Assembly (NCBI GenBank): GCA_947652605.1 | Contig: OX393581.1 | Span: 33,102,788-33,166,787, forward strand | Direction of reading: 5' to 3' | Length of the DNA stretch: 64,000 nucleotides | DNA from: Elmis aenea | Lineage: Eukaryota > Arthropoda > Insecta > Coleoptera > Elmidae | Shown here: one piece after another, positions 26,655-37,897 of the stretch | How positions within the stretch are numbered: position 1 is the stretch's first letter | Layout of the letters: each line of letters opens with the position of its first letter | Notes under the pieces: generated by a model | The model's input: the letters and a program-made list of their open reading frames with translations, nothing else | What the model was told of the DNA's origin: nothing | Databases searched by the model: none | Program-made: the position numbers and the translations under genes

Positions 26655-27090
26655 TATCAGTTTCTGCGCAGTATCGATATTGAGTTCCGGCAGCGTTTCT
26701 GTTAGTCCATCGGACGGTTAGTCGGTTTTTCCAGCAGTTGTTGAACTAGTTCATAAAGTAGTTTACAGATGGTACAAATAGTACATGAACAAAAGCATGA
26801 AATAGCGCTGTGATTTTTACATGCATGCGGTGTTTACAACTAACATGGCCTAACATCGTCCTTCCAATCCTATGTTAGTACTGGTTTCATAAGATGTTAA
26901 CACTTGCGATGCGCAAATTTCTATGAACCCAATAGGCTCAAATGTTATTTCCTAGTTGGGCATGTCGTTAAAGCGTTCCGGCAGCTACTAGTCCATAGTT
27001 GACGCATGTGCATAAACCAGTTCATGTATCAGTACGTCAATTAGTACAAAATGCACTGCTGGAATAAACCGTACATAAACTACAGGAAGA
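26655..27090. repeat. Two diverged copies of a dispersed repeat
   Basis: About 26655-26830 and 26965-27090 share blocks such as TTCCGGCAGC, TAGTCCAT, CAGTTCAT and TAGTACA with each other. They also share blocks (TATCGATAT, GAACTAGTT, TTTTTACACGCATGCG-like) with 13860-14040. I do not recognise the family. Confidence 0.4.
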
Positions 27091-27429
27091 TTTTTTTTTG
27101 TTTAATATGTAAAATAATATTTAGAAGTTTGTGCCAACTTCATTTGTCCAAATGAAGTGACATCAATTTAATAAAGTGTTGGATTATTTACGTTTATATT
27201 AGTGTTATTAAATTGTATCTACATAAAGACCATATGTGTCACGTGGTTATTTGTGCTTGTCCAAATATATATCTACGTATTTTAATGCACAGAGTGGACA
27301 AAAACGGTGGTCCCAGATTTTAGAGACATGTACAATTTATTAAAATAAACAAAAAGACCTTAATAAACATAGATCGTATTGGTGCAGCAAAAAAAAAAGA
27401 TAAAATTACAAATGAAAAATATAAAGACC

Positions 27430-27600
27430 AGTTAAAAATGAAGCCGTTGAAAACATTTAAGGAAGGCAACTGGATTGGTTAGGTCACATATACAGAAGAG
27501 GAAAGTCTAACTAGCAAAACAAATGAGACAAGACCACAGAAGAAAAAAAACAGAAGAGGTAGACCCAGAAAAAGCTGAAAGAAGACTGAAAATTTGCACA
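27430..27600 (+). pseudogene. Decayed non-LTR retrotransposon C-terminus
   Basis: Broken frames still show LDWLGHIYR followed by an RR-G-RPRK-like stretch (RGRPRKS-type codons near 27560). This is the same order as RLRWLGHTERM...GRPKARW in the intact copy at 25648-26317. Multiple stops and frame changes make it non-functional. Confidence 0.5.
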
Positions 27601-30600
27601 AGGTGGTAAATCATGGACATTTTAAGTCAATTCAACTCGTCGGTCCTACACCTAAAAGTAGTACCTTTAAAAAATTGGAATCAACACCCTTTATATTTCA
27701 CCAAAAAAATTGAAGTTTTTTGGCATATTTCTGAACATTATACCTATCATTATATAATGTTTAATGATAATAAAAGACTGCAGTAATGCAAAAAAACATT
27801 TGCGCATCGTTAATTCTCCTTTAAGTGAACATGTTTGAAAAGAAACAGGTTACCATTTTATTAGTTAATTGTAACTTTGGAAATTAAATTTTCATATCAT
27901 GGTAGCGATTGTATGATAATTCATTAAACCTGCCATATTTTATTTGGACACGTGTTTATCGTGTGATATGTCAAGGAACGAGATAACGCATGTTACCTTA
28001 AACGTTTATCACAAAATAACTATTACAGTTATAACTTGTTAGATTTATTTCTATTTGACACGCGTACAACTGTATGCTTTTGTACGAGAACTTATATCTT
28101 ACAGTAAACTTCATTATTTAAAAGAAGAGAAACAAGTTGTTTTAAAAAACACTTCAAACGTCAGCGCGGTCCGTAGATATGTGAATTATTAGCGTATTAA
28201 TTGGAATAAAAATTGTAAATGTGTTGTCGAACTTATTTACCTAAGAGTACAATGCTCTAATAAAACAAAACCGTGGCTCTAGGGTGATTGAAGTAGGAAC
28301 ATATTAGGTTGTAATTCAAAACAAATTTTGTGTTTTTTAAATGCCGCGCATATCTTTAATACTCGTAATAATCAATAAAAATAATAATTAGAAATGTCTA
28401 TTTAGCTAATTTTAGATCATATTAATCCTGATTATATTTATCTGCACATATCCTCTTAATCTATTAAATCATAACATTATTTTTAATATATTTTATGCTT
28501 ATTTTTTTAAATTTTATACTGACGTTGTTGGTTCAATTTGCACAGGTAATTTATTAAAAATCTTGAGCCCTTTGTAGTACAAGGCGAATTGTGCATTCTT
28601 TTCGTTAATTTCGGTATTCTAAAGTCATTTTTGGTCCGAGTCTGATATTCCTGAATGAAATATATTAATAAATTTGATATTTCGCCGTTTTTTGTACTTC
28701 AAAATATTTCAAAAACACTTTCAAATACTAATAAAATTTAATTTTTATTTGGCGTTCATAAACCATACCAAAATAAATTTAAAAATTGATCATTTGTCGT
28801 AATCTCACACTTGCAAAAACATATTACTCCTACTTACCCGTTTCGATCTAATATGACTTGTTCCGTCCGATCTACCTGTTCAGATATATTTTGACACGTA
28901 AGTTGCATCATAACGTCGTACTGTAATTTACGTTACAGTAAACGCATAACATTCAGTAATTATATACGCTTACTAGTAAATGTGTACAATTCCCTAAGGT
29001 TTAAGAAGTACAGACAGACTTTTTTCTACTATTACTAATAGGCATAACACACTTGCTAGATTGTGCCTACACTTACCAAAACTGTTTAGCAAAAGCATTA
29101 CAAATTAATATAAATCTTTACAAATTGCATATATCAATAACAAATGGTTAATAAATTGAACGGATTACAATTGTTGCGTATGAACAGAAACCAGTAAACT
29201 CGAAGGACCATAAGTTGAATTCAAGATAACAAAGCGAAAGGTTGAGTTTACTTTCCAATAAGGTGCACACACAACGCGACACATGGGCAAAATGCACATT
29301 TAGCCCAACGAACGATACCTAACAACAATTGAACTTCTTTTTTTGTCGGAAAAATTCAAATACAAATAATTTAGGATGAACTTCTTATTTGTAGACAATT
29401 TACAGTGTATTTAAAATATCCGCATACTGGCATACTTGAACCGATTGAAAAATCGTTAGTAAATGACATGGCGTGATCGTTTATATTTAAAAACGTTTCA
29501 GGTCTTTATGCCGTAATCTAATTAAACACCGAGTTAGCTAAGGAGTTAAACTGTGCCAATTTACAATTAAATTCGCCACAATACAAAAATCTACGGGTTT
29601 ATAAAAAACTTGTAATCGTAAACAACACTATCAACTTTTAACTTCTCGAACGTTTTTTTTTTTTATAGATTAAAACAAATGAAGATTTATTTTTTCATTG
29701 CCCGTAACATACATAAAATTTGCCCGAACCTACCTGAAAACATGTCCGGCTAAGTCCACCCCTGTAATTTTTATTGTACGTCGTAAATGGGCTTGGATCT
29801 AGCGTATTATGGGTCCTCAACCTTATTACTGCTAGCCGGTGCCAGTCTATTTTAAAATTTTGTCAACATTCGGGTAAATTTAGTGTGCAATGTTGCAGTT
29901 GAATTCGTGCTAAACTCGCATTGTGAACGTTAATTTACATTCCCATTCCACGCAGTATTTTTTAAACAATCAGTGAGTATTTATACATTAAACACGCACG
30001 TACCAGACGGGTTAATGAAATTTAAACTTTAGTAATGATTGTTGAACTTGAATTTTAATTGAAGTTATTTCTAGCAGTAAAAAAATGCATTAGTCATTGA
30101 TTGCTTATGAACGTTTGTTTAGGTTGTCATAGTAAATTTGTCCTTGACGCTATGAGCGTTCATTAAAAGACTTGACTGGTGTTGCGTAATCGTAGTAAAA
30201 GTTACGACGAATAGTAAAAATAGGAGTTTTTTGACTGTGATTAATTTACAGCGTGATACGTTGCGGCTGGAAATAAATTTACGAGATAGTTCGGCAAAAT
30301 ACCGCATTGGCAGCACGTGCAAGAGCTCCGTAATCGACCAAACGTATGCTGTGCCTGTAATTATGTTCACGGTTTGCCCAATTTGCATGCTGTTTTCGAT
30401 CACAGCCAGTTTATCGTATCGCGATTTATTTTATTTTAGCTGCATTATAGTTTAAATGCCCTGTTTTCTTTATAAATATCGTCGAGCTTAACGATTATAA
30501 CGCTATTTGCACGAACGGTTCTGCTTTTACAGGAAGCTTTGAGAGTTTATAACAAAAAACGACTTACGATGATTAAACAATTTACAAAAACTTTAATCCA

Positions 30601-30871
30601 TTTCATGCGATAAATGCATTTTCGCCATTAGTAGTTAATGTATTTCTCACAGTTTCCAGTTAAGTTTGATGAATAATAAATAACACACAAAAGTTTTTCT
30701 TCGGTCACAGTGACGTTCTTTAATAAAAAGAAAGGCAAGGGTAGTAAACGCATCACCACCAACCCCTAGGATGATTTAAACAATTTTAAAATAGAAATAA
30801 AATCTAAAACTGTAACAATCTTTAGTGCAGTTGTATTCAAAATTGCTTCCTTTTCCAAAAATGTGAAAATA
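27601..30871. other. AT-rich non-coding stretch
   Basis: No gene can be supported. A slightly GC-richer patch at 30120-30440 gives opposed frames of 94 and 74 codons without recognisable motifs. Confidence 0.5.
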
Positions 30872-31075
30872 TACAGGGTGTTCTATTTGAAATAACAAAC
30901 TTAGGGTCATTTTCGGCGAAACCGGAAGTAAAACAATAGTGTACATTTATTCAAATAATCCGGTTTTTTTGCACATAACATATGTCTGAAATTTCATTTA
31001 GTTAAATACAAAACTAAATAAAAAAAGGGGTGTACCGGAACTCGGTTACACCTGGTATATTATTAGATTTCCTTT
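30872..31075. repeat. TACAGGGTGTTC-ended repeat fragment
   Basis: It begins with TACAGGGTGTTCTATTTGA, the start style of the local foldback elements. The right boundary is uncertain and was placed near the GGTTACACCTGGTAT block. Confidence 0.4.
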
Positions 31076-31299
31076 TTACCATTAATTTATTTATTTCATT
31101 TATTCCTATAGTAAACTGGGAAATACGAATTATTCTCTAAAAAGCAGGACATTCTTAAAACCACGCGGGACAATATATTAAAAATCGAAATGTCCCTCCA
31201 AAAGCGAGAAGTTTGGTCACCTTAGACCTTAGGTTATCCTATACAATTTCCAATTCCAAAATAACAATTTCCAATAGGACACTTAGTTTGTTAGTAGAC

Positions 31300-31490
31300 A
31301 GTAATAGTAAACTCGTGGAAATACGCACTCGCCGCTATGCGGCTCCGTGCGCAACTTTTCCTTTTGTGCGTAATATGCTTCTTACAACTCGTGTTATATA
31401 GCTTACTTTTTCTACGAACACATAATACCTACGATTTTAACGGCTTTTTGGCTAATATACATGTAATTACGTTGTCTTATCACCTTTGAC
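31300..31490. repeat. Interspersed repeat with GC-rich hairpin core, copy 2
   Basis: This is the partner of 16181-16400. It contains GGAAATACGCACTCGCCGCT, then CGGCTCCGTGCGCAACTTTT, ACAACTCGTGTTAT, TTTTTCTACGA and ATTTTAACGGCTTTTTGGCT. Just to its right, GACGTAAGCCTACTTTGA and GACGTGAGTCTACTTTGA form an imperfect tandem pair (about 31490-31570). Confidence 0.7.
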
Positions 31491-31682
31491 GTAAGCCTAC
31501 TTTGACTTTTCTAGACAAGTGTGCTTTTTGCTGCATGCAGGAAGTGTTTGACGTGAGTCTACTTTGATCATTTTTTTTTTAACTGTGCTATTTGCTTACC
31601 GTGCGTAAGGACCCACTTACTATGCATGCAGACTGTACGGTAAGGTCATATACGGTCATATACATTAGTGGTCGTAGAAAAA

Positions 31683-32377
31683 ATGGTATTAAACGATGGA
31701 GTCGATTATGGTAAAATAGATTTAAGTGACAATAGAAGATTAGTTAAAATTGAACTGTGTGTGGATAAAACAAATAACCAACAAATTACAGTAGATCAAG
31801 AAGAATATGAATTACAATTTATTATCAGCAAGCGATGAAGATCTGAAACCAGATTTTAAAAAAATAATTAAAGAAGAATTTCTCAGTACTGATTTCAAAT
31901 TTGTGGAACATTTAGGAATGTTAAAAAATGAATACTTCGTAGAAGTTCGCTTAAGTGAATATAAAATTACAGACGTACAAATTGAACATACACAAAATCG
32001 TAAAAGGTGTGAAGTTTATGAAGCAAATAAGTTAAGTGAAAAGAAAGTTTCTAAGTTGGAAAAACTAGCAAAATCAGAAGATGACGAAATATTATGTTTA
32101 AATGATGTCGATTTTGTAGATGATATTTTCCCAGGTGTATTAAACACGTACAAGAAAGTGATGTTAATAAGAATAAGAAAATTCTCCTACACATATAAGC
32201 AACTTTGTGACCAAAAATAACCAATATTTTCATCAAATTACCGATCTAAACAAGCAGCAAAGTAAATTCAAACTAAAAAAAAACAAGAAATATGATAAGG
32301 CAGACAAAACAAAAATGAGCAAAGAGAGTTTGACCAAGAAAAGTCATTTGACAGTTATAAAATCTAAAACCAAGCAC
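31683..32377 (+). pseudogene. C2H2 zinc-finger paralog, N-terminal part (broken)
   Basis: Translation from ATG 31683 (preceded by AAAA) runs through MVLNDGVDYG and SDNRRLVKIE to a stop at 31836-31838. The reading then continues in another frame from about 31807 (SASDEDLKPD ... EEFLSTDF) to 32220, and in a third frame from 32207. It is clearly paralogous to the N-terminus of the minus-strand finger gene at 63048. The pairs are VQIEHTQNRK / TQIDHTQNHK, SEDDEILCLND / LEDDEILCLND, and NQYFHQITDLNKQQSKF / NQYLHEINDLNKLQSKY. At least two frameshifts make it a pseudogene. It lies in the probable large 5' intron or upstream region of jing. Confidence 0.85.
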
Positions 32378-32655
32378 GAACTGGGCTACGAATGAATCAG
32401 CTACCCACCCTATTCACTGGACTTGTCTCCCTGCGACTTCTTTCTGTTCGCGAAATTGAAAAGTCATTACGGCGGAAAGATTTTCATGGAATGCTAAAGT
32501 TCAAGAGACTCTGGACGCGTATTTTGCAGGCTTGGACAAAACGGATTTAAAAGTAAAAATGTGGACCATGTGTATTGAGTTGAAGAGAGAAAAATAAAAT
32601 TTTCAAAAAAATATTTTTTACCTATTCAGGCTAAAGACTTCTCAAACCTCCCACG
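32378..32655 (+). mobile_element. mariner-family transposase fragment
   Basis: In one frame the sequence gives ELGYE, a stop, then YPPYSLDLSPCDFFLFAKLK. This is the hallmark block around the third catalytic Asp of Tc1/mariner transposases (consensus HPPYSPDLSPxDYxLF). It then passes through GGKIF and a TLDAYFA-like helix in a shifted frame. The fragment splits the zinc-finger pseudogene between its N-terminal region and its first finger. Stops and a frameshift show it is dead. Exact ends and the expected TA duplication are not clear. Confidence 0.8.
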
Positions 32656-32937
32656 TAAATTACTAAAATGTGATGTTAGTAAGAAATGTTTTAACCGACA
32701 TGATACTTTCTTTAAATGATCATAGGACACACGGGTGAAACCCATATAAATGTGACATTTGTGAAAAATTATTCAGTCAAAGAAGCAATCTCAGTGTTCA
32801 TATGAATGTGACATTTGTGAGAAATTTTTTAGTTGCAAAAACCGTCTCAGTTATCATATTACAAAATACACAGGTGAAAAACCATATAATTGTGACATTT
32901 GTCAAAAATGTTTCAGTCACAGAAGCGATCACCCTAT
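32656..32937 (+). pseudogene. C2H2 zinc-finger paralog, finger array remnant
   Basis: After the mariner fragment the finger pseudogene resumes with LLKCDVSKKCFNRHDT, matching LLKCNICNKCFDQQDT of the 63-kb gene. It continues with three or so broken fingers (CDICEKLFSQRSNL, CDICEKFFSCKNRL, CDICQKCFSHRSD) in changing frames, with stops and missing His pairs. Confidence 0.85.
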
Positions 32938-32957
32938 AAACATATTTTTAAAAAATT

Positions 32958-33240
32958 AATGATTACCATCAGATTTGACTTTAAAAATTGTTTAGGCAAT
33001 GTTTTTACACATTTAAAGTATTGTACACTCCAGACTCCAGAGGAGTTTTAGACGATTTTCAAAAATCGTATTTACCGGTTTTTTCTAATTTTCTTGGATG
33101 CCGTTTGAAATATTTCCAATTTCTCTTCGGATTATTTATGAACACCGAATTTTGCAACTTTGCCAAATGTAAACCTATTCTCTAGCTAATATAATAAGCG
33201 AGATTCCCATGTTAAAACTCAAGTTTAAAACACCCTTTAG
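32958..33240. mobile_element. Single arm of a foldback MITE
   Basis: It matches the right arm of the full element at 39694-40613 along its whole length. Shared blocks include ACACATTTAAAGTATT-like, CCGTTTGAAATATTTCCAAT, CTTTGCCAAAT, ATAATAAGCGAGATTCCCAT and a CACCCTTTAG end for CACCCTGTA. The 65-codon frame across it is repeat sequence. Confidence 0.8.
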
Positions 33241-36200
33241 ATTTTTCTTTTAAAAAAAAAAAAAAAACGTCTTATAGTCTTCAAAATGCGGCATATTTAT
33301 TGGCAGCTGTTTAAAGACTTTAACTAACATCAGTCTATTGGAATAGCAAATGTGATGTAATCGTTCGCAGTACGAATATTTCTTTAACGCATCTCAAAAC
33401 TAAAAATAATTTTTAAATTCTAACTTTTGTTGTCTTTCTATTTAGAAAATAAACCAAATAAGGAGGAAATACGCATTAGGTAGACACCCTGTATATTAGT
33501 ATTACATTGGTACTACCAGGTTGTAAAAAATTTTAAATCTCTAACTTACAAATGAATGTTTTATTAACCCTTATTTCATTTTTTCTACGCCTTTTATTTT
33601 ATCTATTGCGCATCCTTTATTTTACGGACTTACCTACATCGTCGTTGCCTAACAACGTTTTGCTGCTGAGTATACCCCAGATTTATCTAAGATTTCAACG
33701 AGTTATAACGCGTAAACTTTTGTGCAAAACTGTTCATTAGTGTTTTACATGTTTCTCTTCGATTTTAAGTAATAATTAATTTCCATATATATCGTGTTGC
33801 TTACTCGGCGTACCCGTAAAATATTGTTCTTTTATTTTAAATTTTCACTTTTTCTTTATTGCCTTTTGTGATACTTTTGCGTTATAGCTAATAATGTGAT
33901 AGTATTAAGCATACATAAGTTATTCCATATTTTCTTCATCGTGTTAACTGTTGTAGAGCGATTCAGGAAAAAAAATATATAGAAAAACTGATAACTAATC
34001 AATAACTTGTTAAAATTACTAAATTAGTGTAACTAGTAAACCTTTTTAATTGCCTTGGCCACTCAGTTTTCTTTAAAAAAATATAAATTTTCCAATTTTA
34101 TTCACCATTGCATCTTTTTATGCCACTCTAAATAAAACGCTCGTAGGCAAATATTTTACAAATCTATTAGTTTAGATTATTGAAACGGTTTTATTTGTTT
34201 TTTAGAACTTATTTTGAAATTTGCTTTAAAGATACTATTGTGCATTTTACAAGCACACATTACATCGCAAAATAATTTTTAAGATTATTATTATATTTTG
34301 GGATATTTTATTTATTTTGTTGCGTTTTAATCGAGCAGCATTGTATTTAAAAATAAAATTGTAATGTCTTTACTAATCTGTTTCTTTGAAATAGAACGAA
34401 ATTAATTGAAATATCAGTTGCAGATCGTTATTTAACACATATTTATTTTTAAATTGTCTTGTTTATTGCGTGTCAGGTTTTTTCTGCTTGTCCCTGTTAT
34501 TTTTTTAAGTAAAATGTATTTATCTATGTTTCTCTCCGTTGCCTTATGCAGATAATTTAGTCGTTACTTTCAGTTTTTATTAATACTAAGTTATTTATAT
34601 TGACATTGTTCAGTTCTAAGTGACCTAGAAAGTTTTATTTAACGAATTTAAATTATAGGTACAACTTAAGTTGTTCCTAAAAGAAAATGAATTAATCACA
34701 TTGGGCATATACTTATTGTTTAATTTTCAAATTGTTAATTGCTGTGCTAAAACAATAACTTAAGAGAATGGTTTTGTAAAATATTTCGGGATTTAGTTCA
34801 TATATAAATGGGTAATAATCATTATATGTCATTAATTAGTAACTGGAGTGTAAAAGTGTACATGTTTTGTAGCCAAATTTAGGTAATGACAAGTAATTCA
34901 GTTAAAATTGTGACATCTTTTAATACTGCCAATTATAGCGTTTTGTCTAGCCAGGTGAACGTTTTAGGGTATGCAATAATTGGTTAGAAATACCGCCATT
35001 TATATTTTTTAAACTTATTTGCACCAGTCAGTTTGTATATATTTAATACTGTTTAACTGTATAGTGCCTTTAAACAATAGCGCCGATTACAGTAATACAT
35101 AAAAACGTATTTAATTAAGTTTAGTAGTCTTGTTAACTAAGCAACATGTTATTATAAAACGATGTTTGACAGCTCCATTTACATTAAGTAAGCCGTGTAG
35201 AACTTAAGTCATACTTTCGAAATAATACAGGGTAGTCATAAAAGAAATTTTATTATTCTACGTTTAAAATTATAATCTACATAAGATTTATATGTTCGTT
35301 TAGTGTCATTTATATATCTTTTAATTTCACTCTTTTCTTCTACGTCTGCTAATTATATACATAGAAACAAATTGGTTTCATCAATAGATCAAGAAAAATG
35401 CATCTTTTGCTGTTAAGTTCATATACAGTAATTATACATTCAGGTATCAACAACCTTTTGAAATATTTCCAAATGCAGCCTTCTTGGAATATCTTGTCAT
35501 TATAATCCTCTTAGTGCTTTGCTACCATGTTCTTATTTAATTTTGGTAGTTGGTTTTGTGTGTATGGAGGGTGTATGTCAACTACAGTCGTTAAAACTTA
35601 TTCTGTTAACTTGGGACATTTTGTTGATTTCTGTACGTATTTTTAAATATATATATATATATATATAAAATGCGATTAGTCGGAATATTTAATTTCGGCA
35701 GTTTTTAAGAAAATATAGAAAGTTTCGCTGTTTTCAAAATTTTCTTTCATTTCAGCTATTCAAAGCAATCTAACTGTAACTATTATTTATAAATGATAGA
35801 TTTGTTTTTAATTATTACATTATAGTTTTCAAGTCTGTTATAAATAAATTTTTGTCCAAATAACTTTAATTCTGTTTGTGCGTAGACTGTTGAATAGCAG
35901 TTTCCAACTACGCAAAATCGATCAAATTTTTTTAAACACGTAAGATCTTGTAAAACAATTTCGTGTTAGACCGACAATAAAGGGCAGAAAGAAACTAAGA
36001 TGTCGCGATTTTTGGGAAGTTACAAAAACGTACGTCCTAAACAAACATGATTTTTTTAAAGTGAGCTTCAAGTTAATATACGTCAATAATCCTGACTCTT
36101 TTTTTTATTCATTCTACTGCGTCAAACTGATTAATGAAACAGAATTTTTGGTACATACATACATTTACTACGTATCTTAAACTTATGGATTGCACTTTTA

Positions 36201-36306
36201 GAATAAAGTTCTTCCCATCATGTTAAATATTTAAATGTGCTGATCTAACAATATAGCATTATTTTATTTATTACATTTATTAATTTAAGCATTTCTTCTT
36301 TTACAG
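33241..36306. other. AT-rich non-coding stretch upstream of the first visible jing exon
   Basis: No coding sequence is visible. It holds poly(A) and (TA)n tracts (35647-35668), an orphan CACCCTGTATATTAG end at about 33486 and a TACAGGG motif near 35226. It ends in a pyrimidine-rich TTCTTCTTTTACAG acceptor. Confidence 0.6.
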
Positions 36307-37897
36307 TGGAGTTGCAGTACTGAGTTGCACTGACTGTAGTGGGAGCAGTACCGCATCAAGCGATATTACAGACCCCGGCTCACCCTTTAGTACTGCATCA
36401 AGTCATTCCGAGGATTCAGCATCACAGCCTGCCAAAATGCCTCCTACACAGACTGCCCACCACCCTCCATGGCCTTGGGCTGCAGGAGAGAGCCCTTCCA
36501 TCAAGAGACCCACTCCAGAAAAGACTGTCTCCCCGAAGAGGTTGAAGATTGAAGAGGATAAAGAAGGTAAAACGAAGACAGAGGAAGATAATAAAAAACC
36601 ACCAGCTTGCCTGAGTTCATCGTTAAGTAATTTAAATACGTCTCAAATTAGTAATTCGTCTATCGTAAACAAAAGTGTTCCAACGCAAGTATTGCCTATT
36701 ACAAAAGACTCAAACTCCAATAAAACTCCTAGTCCCAATTCATTTCCGAGTGACAAGTTAGTAAAATCTAATAAGATTACTAAGAAAACGGAAATCGTAG
36801 TAGCAACTAAGTCGCAGCAAGGTAAAATTACGGAATATTTCAGATCACAAATGAAATCGAATGGTATAAAAAAAGAGCTCTCTAATCTGGCAATAAAAAC
36901 AAACGACTCCCGTCACCCAAATTTACACAAATATTTTTCCCTAGTCGACGGATCTAAGCAAATAAATAGTAATATAAAGACGCAAAACAATCTACGTAAA
37001 ATCGATATAAGGACACTTAATCCCCAACTTAAAAAAGTGGCCAACGATATGAAAACCAGAAAACTATCACAGGTCACCATTCCTAGGAAAATTTTACCCG
37101 CCCCAAGTAAAACATGTGATAAAATTACAGTGAACAATATAAATAGTGTAAATAATGTTAGCAATTTCTCGCCCACTGTTACACTTACAGCCTTAGCCAT
37201 CCAGCCGAATTTAACGTATCTTCACACCAAAGCCCCCAAGCCTCCGGACAATTATTTCGTACAACAATTCACAACAATAAGCAATGATAAAATTAACGCC
37301 ATTCCAATAGTAAATACATCACCCTGTATAAATACCGTAATACCACCTTTACAGAGAATCACCACCAACTATAATTTCAACTGCATTAAGTTAAATGCAA
37401 CGGTAGTGCCTATCGTTAAACTCAACACCTTGCCTTCGAAAGTGAACGGGTCATGTTTCAATAACGTTGCATTAAATGTTGAGGCTGGGGCTCCTACGGT
37501 GCCTAACATTAAACCTAAACTGAACGAGTGCAACTTTCAAAAACCTGCAATCAGTGTTACCAACCTAACACCAAAAGAAATATGTCCACCTTCGAACACT
37601 GATGCAGAAACTGTGGAAAGTAAATGTCGATCTCAAGAACAACACTCGCCACCTGATTCGGATAGCGGAGTATCAAGTAGGGACCCTCTTGAAGTTTCAA
37701 TCAGCCATACAGTCACTGTTGAACCCCAGAAATCACCCATTTTGTCCCAGCCAAAGACAATCAGGTTTCCGGCTAAACAGGACACCTCAGAGTGTAAGGA
37801 ATCAGGAAGTTCACACTCCAGTGATTCTACACAATGTCGATGGGCAGAATGTCAAGCACAATTTGATACCAGCGGGGCCTTATTAGAGCATCTACAG
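36307..37897 (+). CDS. jing: jing exon A (disordered region and first half of finger 1)
   Basis: The exon starts after TTTTACAG with one base completing a split codon, then [19 protein letters not shown]. It ends in LLEHLQ before a GT donor at 37898, in phase 0. The first finger cysteines are in CRWAEC near the end. Ser-rich and Asn-rich stretches, a [13 protein letters not shown] nuclear signal (about 36540), a PIP-box-like QGKITEYF (36818-36841) and a DSGVSS motif (37661-37678) are visible. The frame keeps open through about 1.6 kb, which supports coding despite low conservation of the region. Confidence 0.92.

Noticed and set aside
37316..37330. CACCCTGTATA inside the jing coding exon, like a foldback element end
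   Set aside because: It encodes SPCI in an open frame with no flanking repeat sequence or inverted partner, so it is most likely coincidence.
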